Source: Clostridia bacterium (lineage in GTDB: Bacteria > Bacillota_A > Clostridia > Oscillospirales > CAG-272). Taken from it: DNA of 11,157 bases. This document shows, one piece after another, positions 1 through 6,042 of this stretch. The stretch covers positions 1-11,157 of the forward strand of contig JAGDAM010000096.1 in the NCBI GenBank assembly GCA_017959485.1, given 5' to 3'. The notes beneath the pieces are model-generated. The model worked only from the letters and a program-made list of their open reading frames with translations, made no database searches and was not told the origin of the DNA. Position 1 is the stretch's first letter. Each line of letters begins with the position of its first letter. The position numbers and the translations under genes were made by a program.

Positions 1-19
1 GTTTATGTGATTTGAGATA

Positions 20-121
20 TCACCAATATTCCTCGGCGGTTATCGTGTTGAAGGCGGACGAGCGATGCTCCCCCCTACGACGTAAACTGTAATAATTATT
101 ATGATTTACGTCTCTTTTCAC
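20..121 (-). other. Possible 33-codon ORF inside the hairpin element
   Basis: On the minus strand a GTG at 121-119, which is part of an array spacer, opens a 33-codon frame ending in TGA at 22-20. A GGAG sits 7 nt upstream, inside the neighbouring hairpin. The predicted peptide starts MKRDVNHNNYYSLRRRG and ends NTITAEEYW; it is basic in the middle and acidic-aromatic at the end. The NHNNYY stretch is encoded by the AT-centred palindrome, so the frame may be an accident of that structure. Just past the stop region lies another small inverted repeat, GTGAT at 7-11 and ATCAC at 19-23. I do not recognise the peptide and rate it as unproven. Confidence 0.2.
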
Positions 122-219
122 CTTCGGGCTCCGCCCGAAGACTTCACAAAACGCGGAGCGTTTTATTTCACTCGGCCGTAGGCCGAACTTCACCGTACGG
201 CGCAGCCGTATGACTTCAC
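79..219. repeat. Array of short hairpins with a constant 7-nt spacer
   Basis: Four perfect or near-perfect hairpins, each with a 3-nt loop, alternate with a constant spacer of consensus A[C/T]TTCAC (plus strand; GTGAA[A/G]T on the minus strand). Spacers are at 115-121 (TTTTCAC), 141-147, 165-171, 187-193 and 213-219. Stems are 122-129/133-140 (8 bp, loop TCC), 148-154/158-164 (7 bp, loop GGA), 172-177/181-186 (6 bp, loop GTA) and 194-201/205-212 (8 bp with one G-T, loop GCA). Stem sequences are unrelated to each other, yet pairing is kept in all. To the left is a longer palindrome, 79-86/105-112, around an inner palindrome at 90-101. The array lies directly 3' of the leftward kinase gene and its last spacer overlaps that gene's stop codon. 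I recall similar alternating arrays from gut Clostridia but cannot verify this here. Function unknown; not CRISPR, because the constant part is only 7 nt and the variable parts are self-complementary. Confidence 0.85.
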
Positions 220-1169
220 TTCCGGGCGCCGCTGGACGCTGTGGCTCCGTAGCCTTTCATGAATCTTTCCCGGAACGCCGGGAGATCGAATCCCTCCCGG
301 TACATCACGTTCTCAAGCGCACAGCCGAAGACGGGAGGAATCTCCGCGCGGATCATATTCGCCATGCGCGAGCCGCGGCGGCGGACTTCCTCGGCGTATT
401 CGGGGTAATTCAAAAGTATCCCGCCGCTCAGGACAAGATCGAAGGGAGCGCGGTAAAATCTCTCCCCGACGAAGGTCATGTCGGCAAGCGCCTGCGCGTT
501 GAGGGCGAATATCTCCCGGGCGACCGAATCGCCTTCCTTAACCGCGGCGAAGACGGTCGAGGCAAACGACGCGATGAAAGGCCTGCCGCCGGAATAGATC
601 GCCGGAATCGAATCCTCCGGCTTCGCGCCAAGCTTTTCCGAGGTCAGCTCGTAAAGCAGAGTTTTCTCTCCCCTGCCGTCGAACATGCGCAAGGATGCCC
701 GCAGGGCGTCCCTGCCGAGCATAAAGCCGCTTCCGACGGTATCCATCAGATATCCCCATCCGCCTGTATGCATCATCTCCGAGCCGCGGCGGCAGAACAT
801 ACTCGAACCCGTCCCGCAGACGATGCAGCCGCCGTCGCGGTTGCCCATGACCGACGAGATCATGCCGCGTCCGTCGTCCTCCCAGCGGATATTCCAGCCG
901 GCGAAGCGCCGCTGCGCCTTGCCGTAAAGCGCTTCACCGTAATAGTTTTTCGACGCGACTCCGCAGAATCCGCGTTCGGGAACGCAGCCGGGTATCTTCG
1001 CCGCGATCCTCTCAAGCGCGCGGACGAGACGCTCCGACGCCTCTTTGGCGCCGACGTCCATCGCGTTGCAGCCGGGAGTGACGTCCGATGCCTGAATATT
1101 CCCCTGCTCGTCGTGGATCAGCGCGATCGTCTTGGTCCCGCCCGAGTCGAGCGCAAGGAAAAGGGCCAT
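216..1169 (-). CDS. BadF/BadG-family ATPase, N-acetylglucosamine-kinase-like sugar kinase
   Basis: A 317-residue cytosolic protein of the ASKHA (sugar kinase/hsp70/actin) fold in the BadF/BadG/BcrA/BcrD ATPase family, which includes N-acetylglucosamine kinases. Visible motifs: phosphate-1 loop LDSGGTKT (residues 7-14), an acidic WEDDGRG segment (96-102) where the family holds its catalytic Asp, phosphate-2 loop CGTGSS (118-123), the GGWGYLMDTVGSGFMLG glycine-rich region (136-152), and adenosine motif LSGGI (247-251). Length is normal for the family. The start is fixed by the TAATG overlap with the upstream oxidoreductase stop and a GGAAGG-type ribosome site, so the two are translationally coupled. 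The likely job is ATP-dependent phosphorylation of a sugar or amino sugar released or modified by the neighbour (inference). The stop codon and the last Lys codon fall in or next to the hairpin-array spacer at 213-219, so the native C-terminal end may have been altered. The exact substrate cannot be read from sequence. Confidence 0.9.
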   Translation of the reverse strand: MALFLALDSGGTKTIALIHDEQGNIQASDVTPGCNAMDVGAKEASERLVRALERIAAKIPGCVPERGFCGVASKNYYGEALYGKAQRRFAGWNIRWEDDGRGMISSVMGNRDGGCIVCGTGSSMFCRRGSEMMHTGGWGYLMDTVGSGFMLGRDALRASLRMFDGRGEKTLLYELTSEKLGAKPEDSIPAIYSGGRPFIASFASTVFAAVKEGDSVAREIFALNAQALADMTFVGERFYRAPFDLVLSGGILLNYPEYAEEVRRRGSRMANMIRAEIPPVFGCALENVMYREGFDLPAFRERFMKGYGATASSGARK

Positions 1170-2404
1170 TACTTCTTCCCTTCCAGCCAGCGCCGTCTGA
1201 CCTCTTCAAACACGCTGTCGGGGATGTCGGGAGCGCCGCAGAGATTGTTCGAAATATACATATCCCCAGCGATCTCCGGGAAGGAGCAGGCGGTGTCGTT
1301 TCTCCAGGCGTCGCGCTCCGCTTTATTGCGCAGGTTAGGGATATCAATCGGGATATTGCCTCCCGCCAGCGACTTGAGTCCGAGCGTTCCCGGCATGCAC
1401 ATTTCCACCGCCTGATAGACGTCGACCCGCTTTTCGAGCGCGTCGGGGTCTCCGAGTATCGATCTTACGAAATAATACGTCGTATAGAAATCGCCTCCGC
1501 CGTGTCCGCTTGTCGCCGCGGCAGCAATTACCGGCTCGGGGCTGTATACCTTCTTTTCGCCTTTTCCGTTCTGTCCCGGCTGTTCGAGATAGACGCCGAT
1601 CTGCCCTCCTCCGAGGTCATGGGCGCCGCCGAGATCTCCGTTGAGCTGGTATGCCGAATGACGGTAGGACTTGATATTGAAATGAGTCGATTTGAGTATC
1701 GCGCCGTTGTCGAGCACTATCGCCTCCATGCACAGGGTTCCGGAATTGGTTCCCAGCTCGTGCATAAAGGGCATGTTCGGCGTCTCGAAGGCGCACACCC
1801 TGACCGGGCGCAGTCCGGTCATATAGAGGATCGGACCTATCGAATGGGTGCAGTAGAATGACGAAGGCATAAGATTGCGCCAGTGGTTCCGCTCTCCGTA
1901 GGTAATAGACGGCCAGATGGGCGAGCAGTCGTGGAGATATTCACCCTCGGCGTACATAAGCGTCCCGAGCGCGCCCTCGCGGTAGAGGCGTCTCATCTCC
2001 ATGCGTACGGGGGTGTAGCAGTAGTTTTCGGCGTAGGAATAGATCTTTCCGGTCTCCTCCACCGCCTCAATCAGTTCGACCGCCTCCTTCATGCAGGACA
2101 TGGTGAGGCACTCGGACATTACGTGCCTGCCCGAACGCAGAAACTTCACGGCGTAGGGGGCATGCTCGTTCGCGTAGTTCGCGAGGACAACCGCGTCGAA
2201 ATCGTGCTCGAAGAAAGCGTCGAAATCGGTATAATAGGTTATTCCCTCGTAGCCGATCTCGGCGGCTTTTTTGCGGCAGCGGTCGAGCAGCGGCTCGTAT
2301 TTGTCGCACACGGCGACGACCCGCGCGTCCGGGCTGCCGAACAGCTGGTTTATCATCGTCATCCCGCGCCCCGCGCCGAAAACGCCTATTTTGATCTGTG
2401 ACAT
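1169..2404 (-). CDS. Gfo/Idh/MocA family NAD(P)-dependent oxidoreductase
   Basis: A 411-residue cytosolic enzyme. The N-terminal Rossmann fold begins KIGVFGAGRGM (residues 5-15) with an acidic residue after beta-2 (VCDKYE, 32-37), suggesting NAD preference. The usual EKP signature is replaced by SECLTMS (97-103). The C-terminal alpha/beta substrate domain includes AENYCYTP (125-132), the CTHSIGPILYMTG helix (185-197) with candidate catalytic His187, and SGHGGGDFYTTYYFV (299-313). The HGG-D segment resembles that of GH109-type Gfo/Idh glycosidases, which use NAD to cleave sugar linkages, so either a sugar dehydrogenase or an NAD-dependent glycosidase is possible (inference). A CCTCC complement (ribosome site GGAGG) at 2410-2414 lies 5 nt from the ATG and fixes the start. 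It lies 51 nt downstream of the lipoprotein gene and overlaps the kinase gene by 1 base, consistent with one operon for sugar use. Confidence 0.92.
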   Translation of the reverse strand: MSQIKIGVFGAGRGMTMINQLFGSPDARVVAVCDKYEPLLDRCRKKAAEIGYEGITYYTDFDAFFEHDFDAVVLANYANEHAPYAVKFLRSGRHVMSECLTMSCMKEAVELIEAVEETGKIYSYAENYCYTPVRMEMRRLYREGALGTLMYAEGEYLHDCSPIWPSITYGERNHWRNLMPSSFYCTHSIGPILYMTGLRPVRVCAFETPNMPFMHELGTNSGTLCMEAIVLDNGAILKSTHFNIKSYRHSAYQLNGDLGGAHDLGGGQIGVYLEQPGQNGKGEKKVYSPEPVIAAAATSGHGGGDFYTTYYFVRSILGDPDALEKRVDVYQAVEMCMPGTLGLKSLAGGNIPIDIPNLRNKAERDAWRNDTACSFPEIAGDMYISNNLCGAPDIPDSVFEEVRRRWLEGKK

Positions 2405-2443
2405 GTCAACCTCCGAAAAATATGAAAATGCATAAGATAAGAC

Positions 2444-2456
2444 AATACCAGGTATT
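2444..2456. promoter_or_regulatory. Small operator-like dyad between lipoprotein and oxidoreductase genes
   Basis: AATACC-A-GGTATT is a perfect 6-bp dyad with a 1-nt centre, overlapping the lipoprotein stop codon (2456-2458) in the 51-bp gap before the oxidoreductase gene. No convincing promoter can be placed beside it: the best pair (minus-strand TTGTCT/TATTTT, 17-nt spacer) would start the RNA inside the ribosome site. It could be an operator for an unseen promoter or chance. Confidence 0.25.
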
Positions 2457-4192
2457 TACGGAACGTAAGGAAGGGTTATTTCAACCGCTTCGTCCTCGTA
2501 GAAATGCTTTACGACGTAGCCGGCCGACGAAAGCTGCTTTACGAAACTTCGCGAGGTGTCGCTCATGGCGGGAGTGACCGGCCAGAACAGCACCTTCGGC
2601 TGCGCCTTCTGATACATCCAGAGCGTACCGACGACGTTGTATCCGTGGTGCGCGACCGTCATAATATCTCCCTTGAACGACTTCTGGAACATCTCGGAAA
2701 TGATGGCCGCCTCGCCGCCCCGGCAGTCGCCGGTGAAGACCGTCGTCTGACCTCCCTCGGTCATTCTGAGGATCAGCGACGAGTTGTTCATATCGTAGGT
2801 GGTGTCGGTCTCTCCGGACGAATTCTTTCCGGTCAGCGCAAAATCTCCCAGTTCGTCCGCGGTAAAGACGACTTCGAAATCGGTACCCGACAGCGTGAAT
2901 TTCTGTCCGCCGCGCAGGCAGTATACGCTCGCGCCGAGCTGTTTCGCCGCGGAGTTGAAACCGCTCTGGCGGCTGTTGAGCGAGTCGGTGCCGAGCACGC
3001 TCTGCATATCAACCGAGACGAGATTGTACATGACGGCGTCGCAGACGATCTGCCCCGCGTATCCCTTCGCGAGCGCGGAGAGACCGTCCATGTGGTCGGT
3101 GTGCGGGTGGCTGATTACAATGGCCGCTATATGGATCTTGCCGTCGGTGAAGCGGTTGTTCGTGAGCATATATTCATGCGCCTGGTCGGCGGTCGCGGCG
3201 ACTCCGGTGTCGTAAATCAGATAGCGTCCGTCGGCAAGCGTAACAATAAAGCAGCTGGCGTGTTCGTTCGTAGTGTCCTTGATCTGGAAGAGTTTAACGT
3301 CCCCCGTCCGCTCTCCCGAAGCGAGATCCCAGACCGGAGTCTCGTACGCCGGCTCGGAGATCACTCGCATAAGCCGCAGCGTCGGGAAGTAATCTACCGA
3401 AAGCATATCCCCTTCCCTGACGTAAGCCGTGTAGCTGTTGCCGCCGATGGAATGCTCAAACTTTTTTTCGTAGGAAAGCGACTCGAGCGTCGCGCAGTAG
3501 CTCTTGAAAAAATCCTCCTGTACGCTCTTGAAGGCGACCTGGGTGCATTTTTTCGAAGTGTCGGTGCCTCCGGTATGCTGGACGTAGGACGCCACGGCGT
3601 TCCCCGCGGCCGGAATCGCTACCGGAAGGGCGTGCACGACCTCGGTCGAGTAGAAGACGGAGCGGAGTTTAACCGTCTTTTCGTCCGACCCGCGGCCGAT
3701 ATACTTGGGAAGAACCGACGCGGCGTTTGAATATGACTTCGAGTCAAGCGCGTACAAGAGCAGCTTGTTTCCGCGTCTCGCGGCGCCCCAGACGCCGTAG
3801 CGGGCCGTCGAATAGGCGTCGGGATCAATACCGTCGAAGAACGCTCCTATGATAATCTCGCGCTCTCCCGCGCCTCCCGAGCCCTCTCTGACCTCGATAT
3901 CTACCCCGTATCCGGTCTTGAGCGCGGTCTTGATACTGACCGCGAGCACTTTCTCGTCCGCGACGGCTCCCGGGCGTGTGACGATCGAGCAGCGGGCGGA
4001 CCCGTTCTCGGCAATTATATAATCGTCGGTGTCAGACTCGACGGCTTCTGTCTGTTCGGGAGGAACCGTAGATGCGTCTGCGCCGGTCGTACCGTCTTCG
4101 GAAGGCGTAACCGACGCCGGGCCGCACGCGGCGGCGGACAGCGCGAGCAGCAGCGCGAAAGCGATTATCGTCAACCGTTTAAAAAGAGACAT
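2456..4192 (-). CDS. Lipoprotein with ComEC/Rec2-type metallo-beta-lactamase domain
   Basis: A 578-residue predicted exported lipoprotein: basic n-region, hydrophobic core and a lipobox ending at Cys23 (LSAAAC), then a Thr/Ser/Glu/Asp-rich linker to about residue 58. Residues 58-185 form an alpha/beta region resembling the non-catalytic N-terminal domains of some glycoside hydrolases (weak inference). Residues about 300-575 are a metallo-beta-lactamase fold: metal motif HPHTDH (362-367), MNNSSLILRM (468-477), FTGD with Asp489 (486-489), and AHHG with His516 (514-517). The NNSS segment in place of the third His is the ComEC/Rec2 pattern rather than that of true beta-lactamases. Likely a surface phosphoesterase or hydrolase; the substrate is unknown. 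It has its own consensus promoter (4233-4261) and an AAGGAAGG ribosome site at 4199-4206, 6 nt from the ATG. It is the first gene of the leftward operon with the sugar enzymes. Confidence 0.9.
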   Translation of the reverse strand: MSLFKRLTIIAFALLLALSAAACGPASVTPSEDGTTGADASTVPPEQTEAVESDTDDYIIAENGSARCSIVTRPGAVADEKVLAVSIKTALKTGYGVDIEVREGSGGAGEREIIIGAFFDGIDPDAYSTARYGVWGAARRGNKLLLYALDSKSYSNAASVLPKYIGRGSDEKTVKLRSVFYSTEVVHALPVAIPAAGNAVASYVQHTGGTDTSKKCTQVAFKSVQEDFFKSYCATLESLSYEKKFEHSIGGNSYTAYVREGDMLSVDYFPTLRLMRVISEPAYETPVWDLASGERTGDVKLFQIKDTTNEHASCFIVTLADGRYLIYDTGVAATADQAHEYMLTNNRFTDGKIHIAAIVISHPHTDHMDGLSALAKGYAGQIVCDAVMYNLVSVDMQSVLGTDSLNSRQSGFNSAAKQLGASVYCLRGGQKFTLSGTDFEVVFTADELGDFALTGKNSSGETDTTYDMNNSSLILRMTEGGQTTVFTGDCRGGEAAIISEMFQKSFKGDIMTVAHHGYNVVGTLWMYQKAQPKVLFWPVTPAMSDTSRSFVKQLSSAGYVVKHFYEDEAVEITLPYVP

Positions 4193-4232
4193 GGCGGACC
4201 TTCCTTGTTTTCAATCACTGTAGATCAATACA

Positions 4233-4261
4233 ATTATAGTCTTTTTAATCGGTGATGTCAA
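4233..4261 (-). promoter_or_regulatory. Consensus sigma-A promoter for the leftward lipoprotein operon
   Basis: On the minus strand TTGACA (4261-4256) and TATAAT (4238-4233) are both perfect consensus and separated by exactly 17 nt. Transcription should begin near 4226, leaving a leader of about 34 nt before the ATG at 4192. The 61 nt between this promoter and the divergent pyk promoter (4262-4322) hold a loose inverted repeat, GTGAAA at 4275-4280 and TTTCAC at 4305-4310, but nothing else clear. Confidence 0.85.
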
Positions 4262-4322
4262 GGCAAAAGAGACTGTGAAAACAGCCAACTTATTATCAGC
4301 CGGGTTTCACGCACTATTGATA

Positions 4323-4351
4323 TTGACTCGCTGTCGCTAAAATGATATAAT
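4323..4351 (+). promoter_or_regulatory. Extended -10 sigma-A promoter for pyk
   Basis: TTGACT at 4323-4328 and a perfect TATAAT at 4346-4351 are 17 nt apart, with a TGA directly before the -10 (extended -10). The predicted start is about 4357-4359, exactly at the left end of the MITE. It should give strong constitutive transcription of pyruvate kinase. Confidence 0.8.
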
Positions 4352-4353
4352 TA

Positions 4354-4521
4354 TTAAGGCAATACCGCACAATTCGACGCACAAATCTTGCCGGCTCTTT
4401 CCGCGCCTGTTTTTGCGTCGAAATCTTGAAAAACCGCCTGTTTTCCTGCGATTTCTCAGCAATAACAGGCACAAAAATAACTCGGCAATCTCCGCACGCG
4501 AATTGTGCGGTATTGCCTTAA
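4354..4521. mobile_element. 168-bp MITE in the pyk leader
   Basis: Perfect 23-bp terminal inverted repeats lie at 4354-4376 and 4499-4521; reading inward each begins TTAAGGCAATACCGCACAAT. The outermost TTAA (or the TA inside it) may be the target-site duplication; since TTAA is itself palindromic the element border cannot be fixed by sequence alone. Inside are a further inverted repeat, TTCGACGCA (4373-4381) with TGCGTCGAA (4414-4422), a pair TTGCCG (4388-4393) / CGGCAA (4483-4488), and a partial direct repeat starting CGCCTGTTTT at 4404 and 4435. No transposase is encoded; it would need to be mobilised by a full-length element elsewhere. Family not assigned. It sits between the pyk -10 box and ribosome site. 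Removing the element with one TTAA rejoins the promoter to a leader of about 30 nt, which supports insertion into an older short leader. Confidence 0.85.
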
Positions 4522-4548
4522 GTAAACTCGACATAACGGAGAAACCAA

Positions 4549-5970
4549 ATGAGAAAAACCAAGATCGTCTGCACCCTCGGACCCGCTTCGAGCGGCGAGG
4601 ATCAGATCCGTGAACTGATACAAAACGGCATGAACGTCGCGCGGCTGAACTTCTCGCACGGCACCTACGACAACTTCCGGCTTCTTATCAACCGGCTCAA
4701 AAAGATCAGAAGGGACATGGGTGTACCGCTCGCGATAATGCTCGACACCAAAGGCCCCGAGATACGCCTGAAGAACTTCATAGACGGCTCCTGCGTACTG
4801 AAAACGGGAGATCTCTTCACGCTCACCGGACGCGAAGTCGAGGGAACCGAAAAAGAAGTTTCGGTAACGGTACCGAATCTCGCCGCCTGTCTCACGCCGG
4901 GCGACACCGTGCTGATTGACGACGGTCTGGTCTCGCTCCGCGTGGAAAAAACCGACGGCGCCGACGCCGTCTGCCTCGTAACGCACGGCGGAACCGTCAA
5001 GAATCACAAGGGAGTAAACGTCCCGAACGTCGCGATCGACATGCCCTTCCTCAGCGAGCAGGACAAGAGCGACCTGATATTCGGAATCCGCGAGGACGTC
5101 GACTTCGTCGCCGCCTCCTTCGTGAGCCGCAGGGAGGACGTCCTGTCGCTGCGCGAGTTCCTCGCCGCCAACGGCGGAAAGAACATACGCATCATTTCGA
5201 AGATTGAGAACGCCGCCGGAGTACGCAATTTCGACGATATTCTTGAGGCGTCCGACGGAATAATGGTCGCCAGAGGAGATATGGGCGTCGAAATCGAATT
5301 CGAACGCATTCCCGGCCTGCAGAAGACCTTTATCCGCAAGACCTGCGCCGCCGGCAAAATGGCGATCACCGCGACGCAGATGCTCGAATCGATGATAGAG
5401 AACACGACCCCGACGAGAGCCGAGATTACCGACGTCGCCAACGCCGTATTCGACGGCACCAGCGCGATTATGCTCTCGGGAGAGACCGCCATGGGAAAGC
5501 ATCCCGCGCTCGTCGTCAGGACGATGGCAGGCATTGCCGTCAGAGCCGAACACGACGCGGCGGACATAGTCTCGCACACCGAAACCGCCAGCCGCGAGAC
5601 GCGAGAGACGCCGCTGGTCGCAATCTGCGACGCGGCTGTTACAATGGCGAAAGACCTGCACGCGAAGGTTATCGTCGCCTTCTCGCAGTCGGGACTCACG
5701 GCGCGCGGCGTCTCGGCGCTGCGCCCGACACAGCCGATCATAGCTCCCACACCCGAAGTCAAAACCTATCATCAGCTCGCGCTGAGCTGGGGTGTCGTCC
5801 CCGTTATGTCCTACATCCAGAGCTACGCCGACGGACTCTTCGAGGAAGCTTCCGAATGCGCGAAGAAAAGCGGTTTTGCCGCCCCGGGCGACATGGCGGT
5901 CGTCACAGCCGGCATACCGGTGGGCGTCACGGGAGGCACGAATCTCGTAAAACTTCAGCTGATTAAATAA
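4549..5970 (+). CDS. pyk: Pyruvate kinase
   Basis: A 473-residue cytosolic glycolytic enzyme that makes pyruvate and ATP from phosphoenolpyruvate and ADP. Full-length classical form without the extra C-terminal PEP-utiliser-like domain seen in some Bacilli. Visible motifs: KIVCTLGPAS (5-14), RLNFSHG (32-38) with Arg32, Asn34 and Ser36, MLDTKGPEIR (64-73), active-site signature IISKIENAAG (215-224) with Lys218 and Glu220, ARGDMGVE (241-248) with Asp244, and ITATQMLESM (273-282) with Thr276. Glu71 in KGPE corresponds to the Glu of potassium-dependent pyruvate kinases, so K+ activation is expected. The B domain spans about 74-170 and the allosteric C domain about 345-473. Start: GGAG at 4538-4541, 7 nt before the ATG. 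Transcribed from 4323-4351 through the MITE; ends before the hairpin at 5986-6023. Single-gene transcript, divergent from one operon and convergent with another. Confidence 0.98.
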   Translation: MRKTKIVCTLGPASSGEDQIRELIQNGMNVARLNFSHGTYDNFRLLINRLKKIRRDMGVPLAIMLDTKGPEIRLKNFIDGSCVLKTGDLFTLTGREVEGTEKEVSVTVPNLAACLTPGDTVLIDDGLVSLRVEKTDGADAVCLVTHGGTVKNHKGVNVPNVAIDMPFLSEQDKSDLIFGIREDVDFVAASFVSRREDVLSLREFLAANGGKNIRIISKIENAAGVRNFDDILEASDGIMVARGDMGVEIEFERIPGLQKTFIRKTCAAGKMAITATQMLESMIENTTPTRAEITDVANAVFDGTSAIMLSGETAMGKHPALVVRTMAGIAVRAEHDAADIVSHTETASRETRETPLVAICDAAVTMAKDLHAKVIVAFSQSGLTARGVSALRPTQPIIAPTPEVKTYHQLALSWGVVPVMSYIQSYADGLFEEASECAKKSGFAAPGDMAVVTAGIPVGVTGGTNLVKLQLIK

Positions 5971-5985
5971 GTCTTGTCCGATATA

Positions 5986-6023
5986 ATACCGCGCGGGTCC
6001 GCATTTGCGGATCCGCGCGGTAT
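5986..6023. terminator. Bidirectional hairpin between pyk and the quinone oxidoreductase gene
   Basis: Arms 5986-6002 and 6007-6023 pair over 17 bp with one G-T wobble and a 4-nt ATTT loop. It lies 15 nt after the pyk stop and 19 nt from the convergent gene's stop, so it can serve both strands. The T-tracts are poor on both sides (CGTTATAAA to the right; TTATATCGG on the minus strand), so termination may rely on stem strength or a factor. Confidence 0.72.
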
Positions 6024-6042
6024 CGTTATAAAGGATTACGTT

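Noticed and set aside
115..219. CRISPR array
   Set aside because: The constant units are 7 nt and the variable parts are self-complementary hairpins of 15-19 nt; no cas genes or leader.
210..1415. 401-residue plus-strand ORF
   Set aside because: It lies opposite the kinase and oxidoreductase genes, which carry clear family motifs; it shows no recognisable domain and is rich in Arg/Ala as expected of an antisense shadow.
2417..2445. Promoter TTGTCT/TATTTT (minus strand) before the oxidoreductase gene
   Set aside because: The implied start site would fall within the ribosome binding site, leaving no usable leader; read-through from the lipoprotein promoter is simpler.
4337..4534. 65-residue minus-strand ORF (and overlapping 66-residue plus-strand ORF) in the pyk upstream region
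   Set aside because: They run through the MITE inverted repeats and promoter; no ribosome site, and the composition follows from the repeat.
4456..5772. 438-residue minus-strand ORF over pyk
   Set aside because: Antisense of an unmistakable pyruvate kinase and shows no domain of its own.
5984..5993. Shared AATACCGC word between the MITE ends and the terminator stem
   Set aside because: Only 8 nt are shared and the rest of the stem differs; no evidence the terminator derives from the MITE.
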